The position numbers were made by a program, and so were the translations under genes. The notes beneath the pieces are model-generated. The model had not been told where the DNA came from. It searched no databases and saw only the letters and a program-made list of their open reading frames with translations. 48,097 bases of DNA from Chara braunii (taxonomy: Eukaryota > Streptophyta > Charophyceae > Charales > Characeae), in contig BFEA01000152.1 of assembly GCA_003427395.1 (NCBI GenBank), positions 1,770,669 to 1,818,765 of the forward strand, given 5' to 3'. This document shows positions 33,217-42,559 of the stretch, piece after piece; position 1 is the stretch's first letter; each line of letters starts with the position of its first letter.

Positions 33217-34188
33217 ACGGTACCTCTATCCCACCTTCCATTCGATCCCAAGGAATGGGCATGGCAGTGGGGAACATCTTCAAACATGACTCCATGGCAA
33301 TACACAGTGAAAAATGGGTATAGGACAATGAGGACCATGACCTCGACCCACATAATGGATGATATTTCCAGGAGATGGGAAAGAGATTCCTCCTTGACAC
33401 GGGAAGACCTGAAGGATATCAAGTGGTCGACCTACGCCCATATCAAACCAACCAATCAAAGGGCATTGCAATGGCAGATCATACATAGATGTCTGACTAC
33501 TCCTGATTGGGTAACTCAAAGAACAGATCTAGAACAACAACAACGGGTATCCCCCTTATGCACGTTTTGCAATTTCATTGTCCCGACAAGAAGGGCAACA
33601 CTGGAGCANTGTCTCCTNGAATGCCCCATGGTGGTGCCANTCTGGAAATGGNGNNATGCCGCTTGGCACTATCTTACAGGCCACCATTTTCCNTGGGGAG
33701 TGAAAGTGATACTCCNGGGCACCCTCCCTCCACTAANTNACTGGACTCAGTACATGTTAAACCTGTTCCGNTATATCCGCCTGCCTGTGATTATGACAGC
33801 CTGGNGGANGAGGTGTGCCTATGANCGGGGCGAAAATACATTTGCTCCTCANCATGCNNAGGTAGTTATCGNCGATACAATAATTGCAAACANNCGNGAC
33901 NCCTGGAAATGTTTGCAATCCAAACTACAAAACNAAACNGAGGAGTCAAAAAGAAAACAACTCACGGAAAATTTTACANCCACCTGGGTNGACCCCAATA
34001 ACAGGCTGTGCAGACTAGACCACCAAAGACACCTTCAGTGGCAGCCTTGGCTTACGACGGAGAATAGTTGGGAGTTTCTCCCAGATGACCATTTCTTATG
34101 CCATATCCAACCAACGAACTTTGTATTGGTTCCCACAGACCTCCACGAAGCTCAACAGTCACAGATTGAAGTTGGAACACGTCCCTGA
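33217..34188 (+). pseudogene. LINE E ORF2 C-terminus with zf-RVT domain
   Basis: An open frame of about 320 residues from the truncated 5' edge. It includes LPFDPKEWAWQWG, WQYTVKNGYRTM, then the zinc-binding zf-RVT domain (RALQWQIIHRCLTTPDWV; SPLCTFC; LE-CL-ECPMV) and a basic C-terminal region. It aligns along its whole length with the LINE D ORF2 C-terminus. About 30 single N bases between 33609 and 33990 obscure the zinc-binding His and several other residues. Without endonuclease and RT it is inactive, but the remaining frame has no stop, implying a recent insertion. Confidence 0.85.
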
Positions 34189-34857
34189 TATCTCTCCCCT
34201 ACCTCACACCCCCGACCATGCTCCCCTTCCCGCCCAGCAGCCCATACCCTTCTATTCAGCTGCTCCCCCTACACCAACACAGAAAATGCCAGCCAGGATG
34301 GACCACTGCAGCCCCCGCCTATGAGACAGAAGACTGGGAGAAGAAATGGGTCGCTGGAAGATGTAGGGGTTTAAGTACGGATTAAAAAGTTGAAAGGCTA
34401 ATGAAGGGAAGGGTCTGTGTGACAGAAGAGGCAGTGTATTGCACCCAGAGGGGGGGCGAGCAAGGATATCATATTACTACCTTCCACAGTGACTGTGTAC
34501 AGTTACAAAATCATTAGACTTTCTATGTGTTGTGTTATATGGCATATCTGACTAGACGTAACTATCACACAATTACCCATATATCTATCAGACATTATCT
34601 CACATGATCTCAGATACAAACCGACCCGCTCCACCTAATACATTAATTTTGTGGTCTCTCAGTAAACAGGCATAGGAAAACCTCACATCCCATGCCCACA
34701 CCTACTGATAGAAACATGCAAGTATAATAGATATGAGTTAGAAGAGTAACAGACACGATAGTGTATGGTAGCAAGTGGATAGATTGTGAGTGCAGAGTAA
34801 CAAAAAGACATCATGTGTATTGGTTGTTCATGCTTGCAATTCTTTCACTGTATGACA

Positions 34858-34991
34858 GGGACGCTGGACCCGTTTTCCAGCAGGTGCTGCTCCCCACCAA
34901 TAGATGGAGCCTCCCTGGCGTTGCTAGTGGTGTGTGCTTGTATCAGCACCCCTAGCAACTGCTCGGGCAGTTTCTCAAAAAAAAAAAAAAA
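34858..34991 (+). other. Three-hairpin 3' tail of LINE E and poly-A
   Basis: Stem 1 is GCTGGA/TCCAGC, stem 2 is GCTCC/GGAGC with loop CCACCAATAGAT, and stem 3 is GTTGCTAG/CTAGCAAC with an inner GGTG/CACC. The A-run starts a few bases later. It matches the tail of LINE D with paired substitutions in stems 1 and 3. Confidence 0.8.
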
Positions 34992-35129
34992 GGTACCCAG
35001 ACGCCCAGCGAACCCCCCCCTCCCCCCCGAAACACAGTGTGCACCATGAGAGAGCCGTCACACCACCCCATAGAACACCCATATGTAGTGAACCCCGACT
35101 CGGACAGAACACTACAAGGCTACAAGGAC

Positions 35130-35350
35130 AGACCCAAGGGTACCCGTTTTTTCCTCCTGGTTCTCTGGATTCGAACTTCGTCTGTATTTCATCAGTTCCT
35201 GGGCGTACCAACTGAGGCTTGAGATATCATCATCATGGGTTTCAACTGAGGTAACGCAATGTGATTTTTTTTTTGTGGGTTATCTGGGTTTGAACACGGG
35301 CCTGTACTTCATCAGCTCATGGGCGTACCAACTGAGGGCATGCTCACACT
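35130..35350 (-). mobile_element. tRNA-derived SINE, head-to-tail dimer
   Basis: Read on the minus strand: head 1 (CCCTCAGTTGGTACGCCC, A-box; GTGTTCAAACCC, B-box), an A9 run, the tail ACCCATGATGATGATATCTC AAG (in two parts), then head 2 (CCTCAGTTGGTACGCCC; AAGTTCGAATCC). Two heads in the same order with one tail between them indicate a tandem dimer of the family seen at 30702. Confidence 0.7.
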
Positions 35351-35505
35351 AGCACGCATTTTCATAAAATTATAGGTGATTTTTTGTTTTGGGTCATACG
35401 GGCTACATATTTTTCACACATAAATGTCAACTTGGACAGCCGCGGGGTTACATATTTTGCGGGAACCTCTGCAGGTCCCCGAAATTGCGTATTCTTTCAG
35501 ACCTG

Positions 35506-35537
<32 letters not shown>

Positions 35538-35652
35538 GAAACACCCCGAGGTAATGCTAGTGGTGCTGGTAAGAGCAGGCATCACTAGCACTCTCGGTGT
35601 GGCTCCATCTATTAGTGGGGAGCATCACCTGCCGGGAACCGGGCCCGGCGTC
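35506..35652 (-). other. Three-hairpin 3' tail of LINE D and poly-A
   Basis: On the minus strand stem 1 is GCCGGG/CCCGGC, stem 2 is GCTCC/GGAGC with loop CCACTAATAGAT, and stem 3 is TGCTAGTG/CACTAGCA with inner TGC/GCA. A 29-base A-run closes the element. Stems 1 and 3 differ from those of LINE E but remain paired. Confidence 0.8.
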
Positions 35653-35992
35653 CCTTCATTCATACAAAAATGGGTTGCATGGTTGTCTTTATCGTCCACT
35701 GTACTGCTTATCTGATGAGGCTGAATCTGTATAATCCCTGGATTAGAGATGAATTCCTTCTTGCTTAAAGACCCAGCCCCACAGTCACCTGCTTCCAGTC
35801 CTATATAACACTGTTTGTTTAGTGCGGGTTAACTACTTCTGTGACTGGTTGTTTTCCGTATCACTACTACCCCTTTATGCTTCATCTTTTAAGTACTGTA
35901 TATCCCTGAGTGGTCTATACCCTACAGTAGCAGATGTTTTTGCCATTGATTGTCCTTCGTCCGCCTTCCCAGTGCTCTGTATTGCCCTTAGT

Positions 35993-38821
35993 TTATGGAC
36001 AGAATGAGGCCCTTCTTCTCAACCAGATTCCCAGCTTGTGTATCTCCCTCAGCCTCCATCCATATGGTCCATTCACCTCGGAGTCGATAGTCACCGATTT
36101 TCTTGCTTTGTCGTCNNNNNNNNNNNNNNNNNNNNNNNNNNNNNNNNNNNNNNNNNNNNNNNNNNNNNNNNNNNNNNNNNNNNNNNNNNNNNNNNNNNNN
36201 NNNNNNNNNNNNNNNNNNNNNNNNNNNNNNNNNNNNNNNNNNNNNNNNNNNNNNNNNNNNNNNNNNNNNNNNNNNNNNNNNNNNNNNNNNNNNNNNNNNN
36301 NNNNNNNNNNNNNNNNNNNNNNNNNNNNNNNNNNNNNNNNNNNNNNNNNNNNNNNNNNNNNNNNNNNNNNNNNNNNNNNNNNNNNNNNNNNNNNNNNNNN
36401 NNNNNNNNNNNNNNNNNNNNNNNNNNNNNNNNNNNNNNNNNNNNNNNNNNNNNNNNNNNNNNNNNNNNNNNNNNNNNNNNNNNNNNNNNNNNNNNNNNNN
36501 NNNNNNNNNNNNNNNNNNNNNNNNNNNNNNNNNNNNNNNNNNNNNNNNNNNNNNNNNNNNNNNNNNNNNNNNNNNNNNNNNNNNNNNNNNNNNNNNNNNN
36601 NNNNNNNNNNNNNNNNNNNNNNNNNNNNNNNNNNNNNNNNNNNNNNNNNNNNNNNNNNNNNNNNNNNNNNNNNNNNNNNNNNNNNNNNNNNNNNNNNNNN
36701 NNNNNNNNNNNNNNNNNNNNNNNNNNNNNNNNNNNNNNNNNNNNNNNNNNNNNNNNNNNNNNNNNNNNNNNNNNNNNNNNNNNNNNNNNNNNNNNNNNNN
36801 NNNNNNNNNNNNNNNNNNNNNNNNNNNNNNNNNNNNNNNNNNNNNNNNNNNNNNNNNNNNNNNNNNNNNNNNNNNNNNNNNNNNNNNNNNNNNNNNNNNN
36901 NNNNNNNNNNNNNNNNNNNNNNNNNNNNNNNNNNNNNNNNNNNNNNNNNNNNNNNTTTTGCCTGGTGGAATGTGAAGGCAGTATCTTTCCTTTCTGCTGA
37001 GCACCTCATCCTCCATATCACCATGAGTACGGCAAGTCTCATGTGTTTGAAGAATTTACGTTGGAATCGTGTCCATNTTGATGGGACCGNTTTNTGNCGT
37101 CCCAGCAGAATGAGCCCGACATCCCAGTGGAATACAGTACCTGTCAGAGCATGCCATAGAGCATCCCACCNTTGCCACACACGTTTGGCCATTNGGCATG
37201 CTAGCAGGCAGTGTTCCAGGTNTGCCCGACTTCGTTGTGTATTGTCTCCGCAATGGGCGCAAATGGGGGACAGTACTCCTGCTTGTTCCAAGGAGGAGCG
37301 AGAGGTTACCCATTNCGGGGTTGGGAGGCAGCGGTGCAAGATTTGCCACTGCAGGGCCCTGTGGGACGTGGGCAAGATGTGTGCATATGTTTCCCAGGGG
37401 ATGCGATGCAGGTTAGAGTCATTTACCGGGGAGTCCCTTTTCCATCGCTTCTGCAGTATTGGTGTGGAGATTTGAATGGGATGAGCTTGCTTGTACCCAT
37501 CTTTTACTGTATATTGCCAAATTGGAACGGGTTTGCGGCCGCTCCATTCCCACTCCTTCGGATCAAAGGGGAGGGCACAAATCGGGGAGGCCATTTCATA
37601 GGCAAAGTAGCCCGTGTCGTCTGATCCCACCACCCTAATTCTCGTGAGTTCTTCCACCGGTTTCGTGCAGTTGTGGACTGCGTCTTTTTTAAGTGCTGCC
37701 CACCTTGCCCCTGACACATCTGGTTGGAAGGCTTGCAGTTGTGCTTTATCGTTGGTTATATGGCTTATTCTGTAGATTGTCATAGGGATGGGATTATGGC
37801 TGTTCTGCGTGACCCAATCTACACTACGGCAGATCGGACCGTCTTGAAGGGTGTCAATCCACTGAGGCGGCACTACTGCTTGTAGTTTTTGTAGTTTGAG
37901 TATGTCGTGCTTGACGTTCTTGAGGTTGTGCCTTAGTTGTTGATGGGATTTCCATGTTCCCCGTTGACTGTCCCAAAGATCCCCCACCACATATATACCT
38001 TTCTTCACCCATGTGAGCCAGTGCGAATCAGTTTTTAGAGAGAATGGTTTATCTGATTCATCACGCACCTGAGGGTTTCCGAACAGTGGCTACCTCCATA
38101 TCTCATGCCACCTTAGGGGGGGGGTTTTCTTTGTTGGTCCCATCAGTCTCCATAAGTGTATTATAGAGGTCTAGAGGGGGTCGTGTTTGATATCCCATCT
38201 AACTTTATTTCTGGCCGATCCGTCCTTCCTATGGCGTGGTGGCCCCGATACTGACCATTCCGGATTTGTTAACCATTGTAAGGGGTGGACCGGGCGGTCC
38301 TGATGGGAGGGGGGGGCGAGGTGCAACAATTGAATGTCCGCCAGGTGCTGCCATGGTACGTCATTTGCAAGCAGCAGGCATATGATAACTTTGAATATGA
38401 TAGCCTTAATCTCGTCCCCCGGATCCAGTATTCCCAGGCCGCCCACTTTTTTTGGTTGGGTTATGTATTTCCATGCCACCCTTTTGATACATTTTGTCAT
38501 CTCATGATCATTTCTCCATAGGTAAGCGGACAGGGCTGTGCGTAAGTGGGCTAGTTGGTCCTTCGGGATTTTCCAGAATGCCGTTTTGTACCAGATTGTG
38601 GCTAGAATGACATTATTGATTGCCAACGCCCGTCCCACCAGCGATGTATGAAGGCCTTCCCATCTGGTCAGCCGTTGCAGGGCAGTTTGAACCAGCACTT
38701 GACCATGATCTGACAAGGGGCCTAGTGTTGTGAGGCGGATTCCCAGAACCTTGATTGCCTCTTCTTTTGGTTTCCGGCTAACAGGCGGGTCATCCGGGGG
38801 TTGTATTCCCTGAGGGGACAT
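35993..38821 (-). pseudogene. LINE D ORF2 C-terminal part with zf-RVT domain
   Basis: Minus-strand reading from 38821: PKEEAIKVLGIRLTTLGPLS, LVGRALAINNVILATIWYK and KVGGLGILDPGDEIKAI. After a stop at 38171 a second long frame starts at 38068: LPFDPKEWEWSGRK, then zf-RVT with RALQWQILHRCLPTP, SPICAHC and LEHCLLAC. The assembly gap (36116-36955) removes the following residues; the frame after the gap has no recognisable motif. The zinc-binding cysteines and histidine are present. Single N bases cluster at 37077-37315. Premature stops make it non-functional. Confidence 0.8.
36116..36955. other. Assembly gap of 840 N
   Basis: A continuous run of undetermined bases within the C-terminal region of LINE D ORF2. 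Long open frames across it are meaningless. Confidence 0.99.
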
Positions 38822-39604
38822 CTACCAACCCTCTGTTTTCGTCCCCCAATTCACCTTCATGTCTGCCGCCACCGCGAAGGTTCGAATAGTGTTCGTTAGT
38901 GCGTCAAGGGATTCTTTTGAAACCCTGATGAGAACTGTGACGTGGTCGACAAAAAGAGATGTGACTGGCACTAGATGGGGTGGAAGTTCTGGGATGTTTA
39001 TGCGTTGGATCGCTGGATTCGCTCTAATCATTGCTGCCAGGGCCTCCATTACTAAGACAAAAAGAAGAGGGGCGATCGGATCCCCTTGCCTGACCGACCT
39101 TTGTAACGCGAACGGGGGGGACAAGTGACCATTTACCATGATGTTTGTGGTCGTCGATCTGTGCATGATGGATACCCATGCTCTGAATGATTCCCCGAAA
39201 TTCATTTTTTGTAGGCAATAATCCATGAAGTCCCAGTCGACGTGGTCATATGCTTTTTCAAAGTCAATGAAAAGGACTGCCGCTTCCTTACCATGTTGGC
39301 GGGCGTACTTGATGGTTTCATTAACTAGGAGCACATTATCCTGGATGTTCCTGTGTGGCATAAAGCCCGTTTGATCTTGGTAGATCAGATGGTTCATAAA
39401 TGGGAGCAACCGTTTGGTAAGGGCCTTGGATACTATTTTGTAGGGGAGAGGGAGGAGTGTGATTGGGCGGTAATTCCTCATGTCCTCTTTCATTCCTTTT
39501 TTATATAGCAGTGTAGTGACCCCCTGACTAATAAGTCCCCCAAAAGATCCCTCACTCCTCACCGCTTGAACGTAGGCTCTAATACTGTCCCGAAGGTATT
39601 CCAA
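38822..39604 (-). pseudogene. LINE D ORF2: reverse transcriptase
   Basis: A 260-residue open stretch with the LINE RT motifs in order: ISQGVTTLLYKKG, NYRPITLL, QTGFMPHRNIQDN, LFIDFEKAYDHVDWDF (motif A, catalytic Asp present), SVRQGDPIAPLLFVL (motif B), and SLFVDHVTVLIRV in place of the F-A-D-D box (motif C). It ends KVNWGTKTEGW. The second catalytic Asp is His, so this copy should be inactive. A single stop separates it from the downstream part at 38821, and an overlap with the linker frame at 39559-39604 shows a frameshift. Confidence 0.9.
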
Positions 39605-40554
39605 AAAAAGAGCCAGAACTCTTTTGGAAAGGAATCTAAACCCGTTTTTTTTTCATCTTTCATGTCTTTCAGAGCGTCAAGGAGGTCCTCCGGCGTGAGC
39701 GGGGCTTCCAGCTGTTCTCTCTGAGATGATGACAGCATGGCAGGAAGGTGTTGCAGCATCTTACTGCGTGCTGCAGCCAGTTGTTCTGGCTCCCATTGTG
39801 CGGACTCGGATGCGTACAATTTTTGGTAAAAATGGGCTGCATAATCAACTATCATGTAGGCATTGTCCGCAATGGGGCGTGAGTGATCAAAAGGGTGATT
39901 CAACAATGACACCACAGTTTGTCTTGCCCTGGCCCTGACTTTCCTGAAGAAGGATTTGGCCATCGCCCCATCCGAGTCCTATTTTTTTATTCGTGCTTGG
40001 ATTCTCCATGTTTCTGCTTGGGCGTCCAGGTAGGCCTGTAGGTGATCTCTGACTGTCTGTAATTTGTTAAAAGTTTCATCATCCAAGGGGTGGATCTGCA
40101 TTTTAGTGTCCCAATTTTCTAGTTCATTCAGTAATTTGTCTAACACCGCCTTGCGATCCCTCGCGAACCAATCCACTATGGAGTGGGTTGTCTCCCTCTT
40201 TGCGGACCAATAGAGCCAAAAATCATTGACCAGAGTTTTAAGTGCGGAGAGTTTTAGTAGAGACGTATTAAATTTGTAAAAGCTCGGTCCTCGTTCAATT
40301 GGGTGGTGGAAGGACAGGCCTAGGACTATCCCTCGATGGTCAAAAGACTTACAGGGGCCGAGTGTCATGATATCCGCTACAGACAGCGTACCCACCAATT
40401 CCTCTGAGATAAGGAAGAGATCAATTCTTGAGTTTGATCTGCCCCTTGCTCCGTTTGATCTCACACATGTGTATGCTTTTTTTGTGTCTGGTAGGCATCC
40501 TTGAGTTGTAAGGTAGCCATGAAACGGGATAGCATGTCCACGTCTGGTGCCCAT
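39559..40554 (-). pseudogene. LINE D ORF2: end of endonuclease and linker
   Basis: Two frames. The upstream one (39979-40554) begins within the endonuclease (ARGRSNSRIDLFLIS; LGPCKSFDHRGIVLGL, the catalytic Asp-His pair) and continues into the linker (GPSFYKFNTSLLKLSALKT, ending AETWRIQARIKK). The downstream one (39559-39963) holds MKDEKKTGLDSFPKEFWLF, which leads into the RT. They are separated by a stop and short shift near 39970. Confidence 0.8.
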
Positions 40555-41090
40555 CCGTCTCGAGGGGCCTGTTGTGAGGACCTTCTATCTAGAAGCGGGT
40601 TAGGGGTAATGTTGAAATCCCCAGCGACAATTAGGGGCAGGTCAGCAGGCAGTTGCTGGTATAGTTGATGAAGGAAGTGTGACCTTTCTAGTGGATCATT
40701 AGGGCCGTAGACACTCACAATAGCAATTTCATCATCCCCTAACATGGTTTTTACATATACCCACCTTCCCTCTTGTTGGTCGTACTCGTGGGCTACAGGT
40801 TTGACCCGAGACGAGTGGGGGATCCATATTGCCACACCTGTGGACGCACCTGATCTTGCTGGGGCTGAGAAGATAGTGTATGGCCAGACCCATTTCTCTT
40901 TCACTTTGTGTGCCGGTGAATTAGTGAGATGAGTCTCTTGGACGCATATTGCGTCCGACCAAGTGCCCAATCCCTCTGTTTTTTACATTGTCCAAATGAC
41001 CTCTTTTTTTTCCGGCGAGGCCTGTGCCAGTCCATTTAGATTGAGAGCTCTGATATCCAGGTCTGCAAGGGTAATTTTTCTTGCCCAATC
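40461..41090 (-). pseudogene. LINE D ORF2: APE-like endonuclease, N-terminal part
   Basis: It starts at LADLDIRALNLNGLAQASP (about 41080). An early stop is present (TACATTGTCC segment near 40985), with a methionine frame from 40970. It contains CVQETHLTNS (metal-binding Glu), VAIWIPHSSR, IVSVYGPNDPLER and IVAGDFNITPNPLLDRRS (the D-x-N pair typical of this nuclease family). The inverted arm at 43197-43771 encodes the same region without the early stop, up to GDFNITP. A frameshift at about 40475 breaks the C-terminal part. Confidence 0.85.
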
Positions 41091-41241
41091 CGGTGGTCGT
41101 CTCACCGCGGGTGGGATGTGTGGATCAAGGGGGGCTTGTGAGGGAGGCTGTGGAGGAAAGGTTGGTATATCACGCAGTCCATATGTGGGCTCATATTCAT
41201 GTTCATATTAGTGTTCTTACAGTTATGTGTCCCCCACCTTC

Positions 41242-42556
41242 TTACTTGTTTACTAGATGTAGGTGAGTGCTTGTCGGTGTTGTTTCCCCTTGGATGATGT
41301 GTGATGTCATTGCAATCTGAATACGCTGATTCTGTGTGACAATATCTCCCAGGTCCTCCTCCGTCCCGTCTTCTGACTGATCCTCCTGCTCCTCCTGCTT
41401 TTCGGTGTCAGATTCTCCATCTGTTAGCAGATCTATGACCTGAACGGTCGTTGAGGGTGGCTTCGACAGTCCGTTTGCTGCAGTAGGGGCGAGCAAGCTT
41501 GTCGGTATCATCTGAAGAATGAGGGGCTGGGCGTGCTGCAGTTCTAAGTGCGGCGGCTGTTGTCCTTGAGTTGTGTGTGGGATGAGATTACTCACCAATG
41601 TGTCGATGCGGCTGCCCCCCATCTCTTGTTTCCTCTCAGATGTTCTTTCCAGTGTGCACGTCGCCATTTGCCCTTGTCTCTGCAGTTGTTGTCCTGCCCT
41701 GTTAGTGTTGACAGTATGTTGTGAATGATCTGTTGTAACTTTATTGTTGAGATCCGTCAATAATGATATGGCAATGAGTATGAGGGTTTTTGCCACCATC
41801 CCCCAGCCAACCTCTTCCATTGTACTAAACTGGTTGACCACTTGCTTGACCTCTTGTTTGGTCAGTACTATTCTTCGAATTTTTTCCCATTGCAGCGGAG
41901 AGACAATCTCGCTCAGGGATCGTCCCCCTGGGGCCAGCGCATTCTGTAAAATCCAGTCCGTCAGTTCCTTTAGATGAGTCCTCACCTTCTTGTCTCTTAT
42001 CAGTGGTTTGTGTTGCGGGGCTGATTCCATTTCCTGATCCATGGACGGATGGACTCCTATCGCCCTATCTGCCCTGTGGGTGGATTGGGGGCAGACTTCT
42101 TGGGACTTCAGCGGTACACCCTGAGGTGTTGGCTCCATTTCTTGGTCCATGTTTGGGTGTATGCCTTCTGAAGGGTAAGGAGATTCTGAACTGTGATTTG
42201 GCTGTACCGGGGACATGTCGTGGTCCCTCTCCGGGTGGATTCCTCCTTGGTGATCAGGCGGCCAGCTATCGACGTATAGAGTATTTCCACCGTGGTCTTG
42301 TACTGTGGGGTGGACGTATGGTTGGGTGCAGGAGAGATCGTAGTATGGCGAGAGTCGATTTTGTTGCTGTGCCAGCATATCGTATGCATGGTAATTTTGC
42401 GTTTGTGCCTGCCAGACCTGTTTTTCCTGTGTTTGTTGTTGGCTGTCCTGCGAGTCAATGAGTCCGAGTACTGCCTTCTGGGCCTGGCTGTTTTGTTGGA
42501 GCAGAAGGAGGTGTTGTAGATTGAGTCCGTGGTGGTCCAGCTGCTCGACGGAGGCC
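41242..42556 (-). CDS. LINE D ORF1 (5'-truncated), Gln-rich with SUMO-interacting-like motif
   Basis: An open frame from the inversion junction at 42556 (EQLDHHGLNLQHLLLLQQ) through the methionine at 42378 to the stop at 41242; about 435 residues remain. Regions in order: a Gln-rich segment; three repeats of a G(I/V)HP..MDQEME..PQ type (GIHPNMDQEMEPTPQ, GVHPSMDQEMESAPQ and a weaker one); a helical domain with VSPLQWEKIRRIVL shared with LINE C ORF1; and an acidic tail with VIDLLTDGESDTEKQEEQED (about 41380-41439). No CCHC knuckle is seen. The true N-terminus is lost at the junction with the inverted copy. It probably encodes the RNA-binding partner protein of the LINE. Confidence 0.75.
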
Positions 42557-42559
42557 TAT

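Larger units (their letters stand above)
33210..34997 (+). mobile_element. LINE E: 5'-truncated insertion with target duplication
   Basis: AGGTACC occurs at 33210-33216 and again directly after the A-run at 34991-34997, marking the target duplication of a 1.77-kb insertion. It contains only the last part of ORF2, a roughly 650-bp 3' UTR, the three-hairpin tail (34858-34977) and poly-A. Severe 5' truncation is usual for target-primed reverse transcription. Confidence 0.8.

Noticed and set aside
35130-35350. Hammerhead-ribozyme-like CTGATGA followed by CGAA in the SINE heads
   Set aside because: There is no stem II between the two motifs, the monomer at 30702 has CTGTTGA instead, and the spacing fits the anticodon arm of a tRNA-derived head.
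36116-36955. Long open frames (up to 691 residues) across this region on both strands
   Set aside because: They read through the 840-N assembly gap; only the flanking LINE D residues are real.
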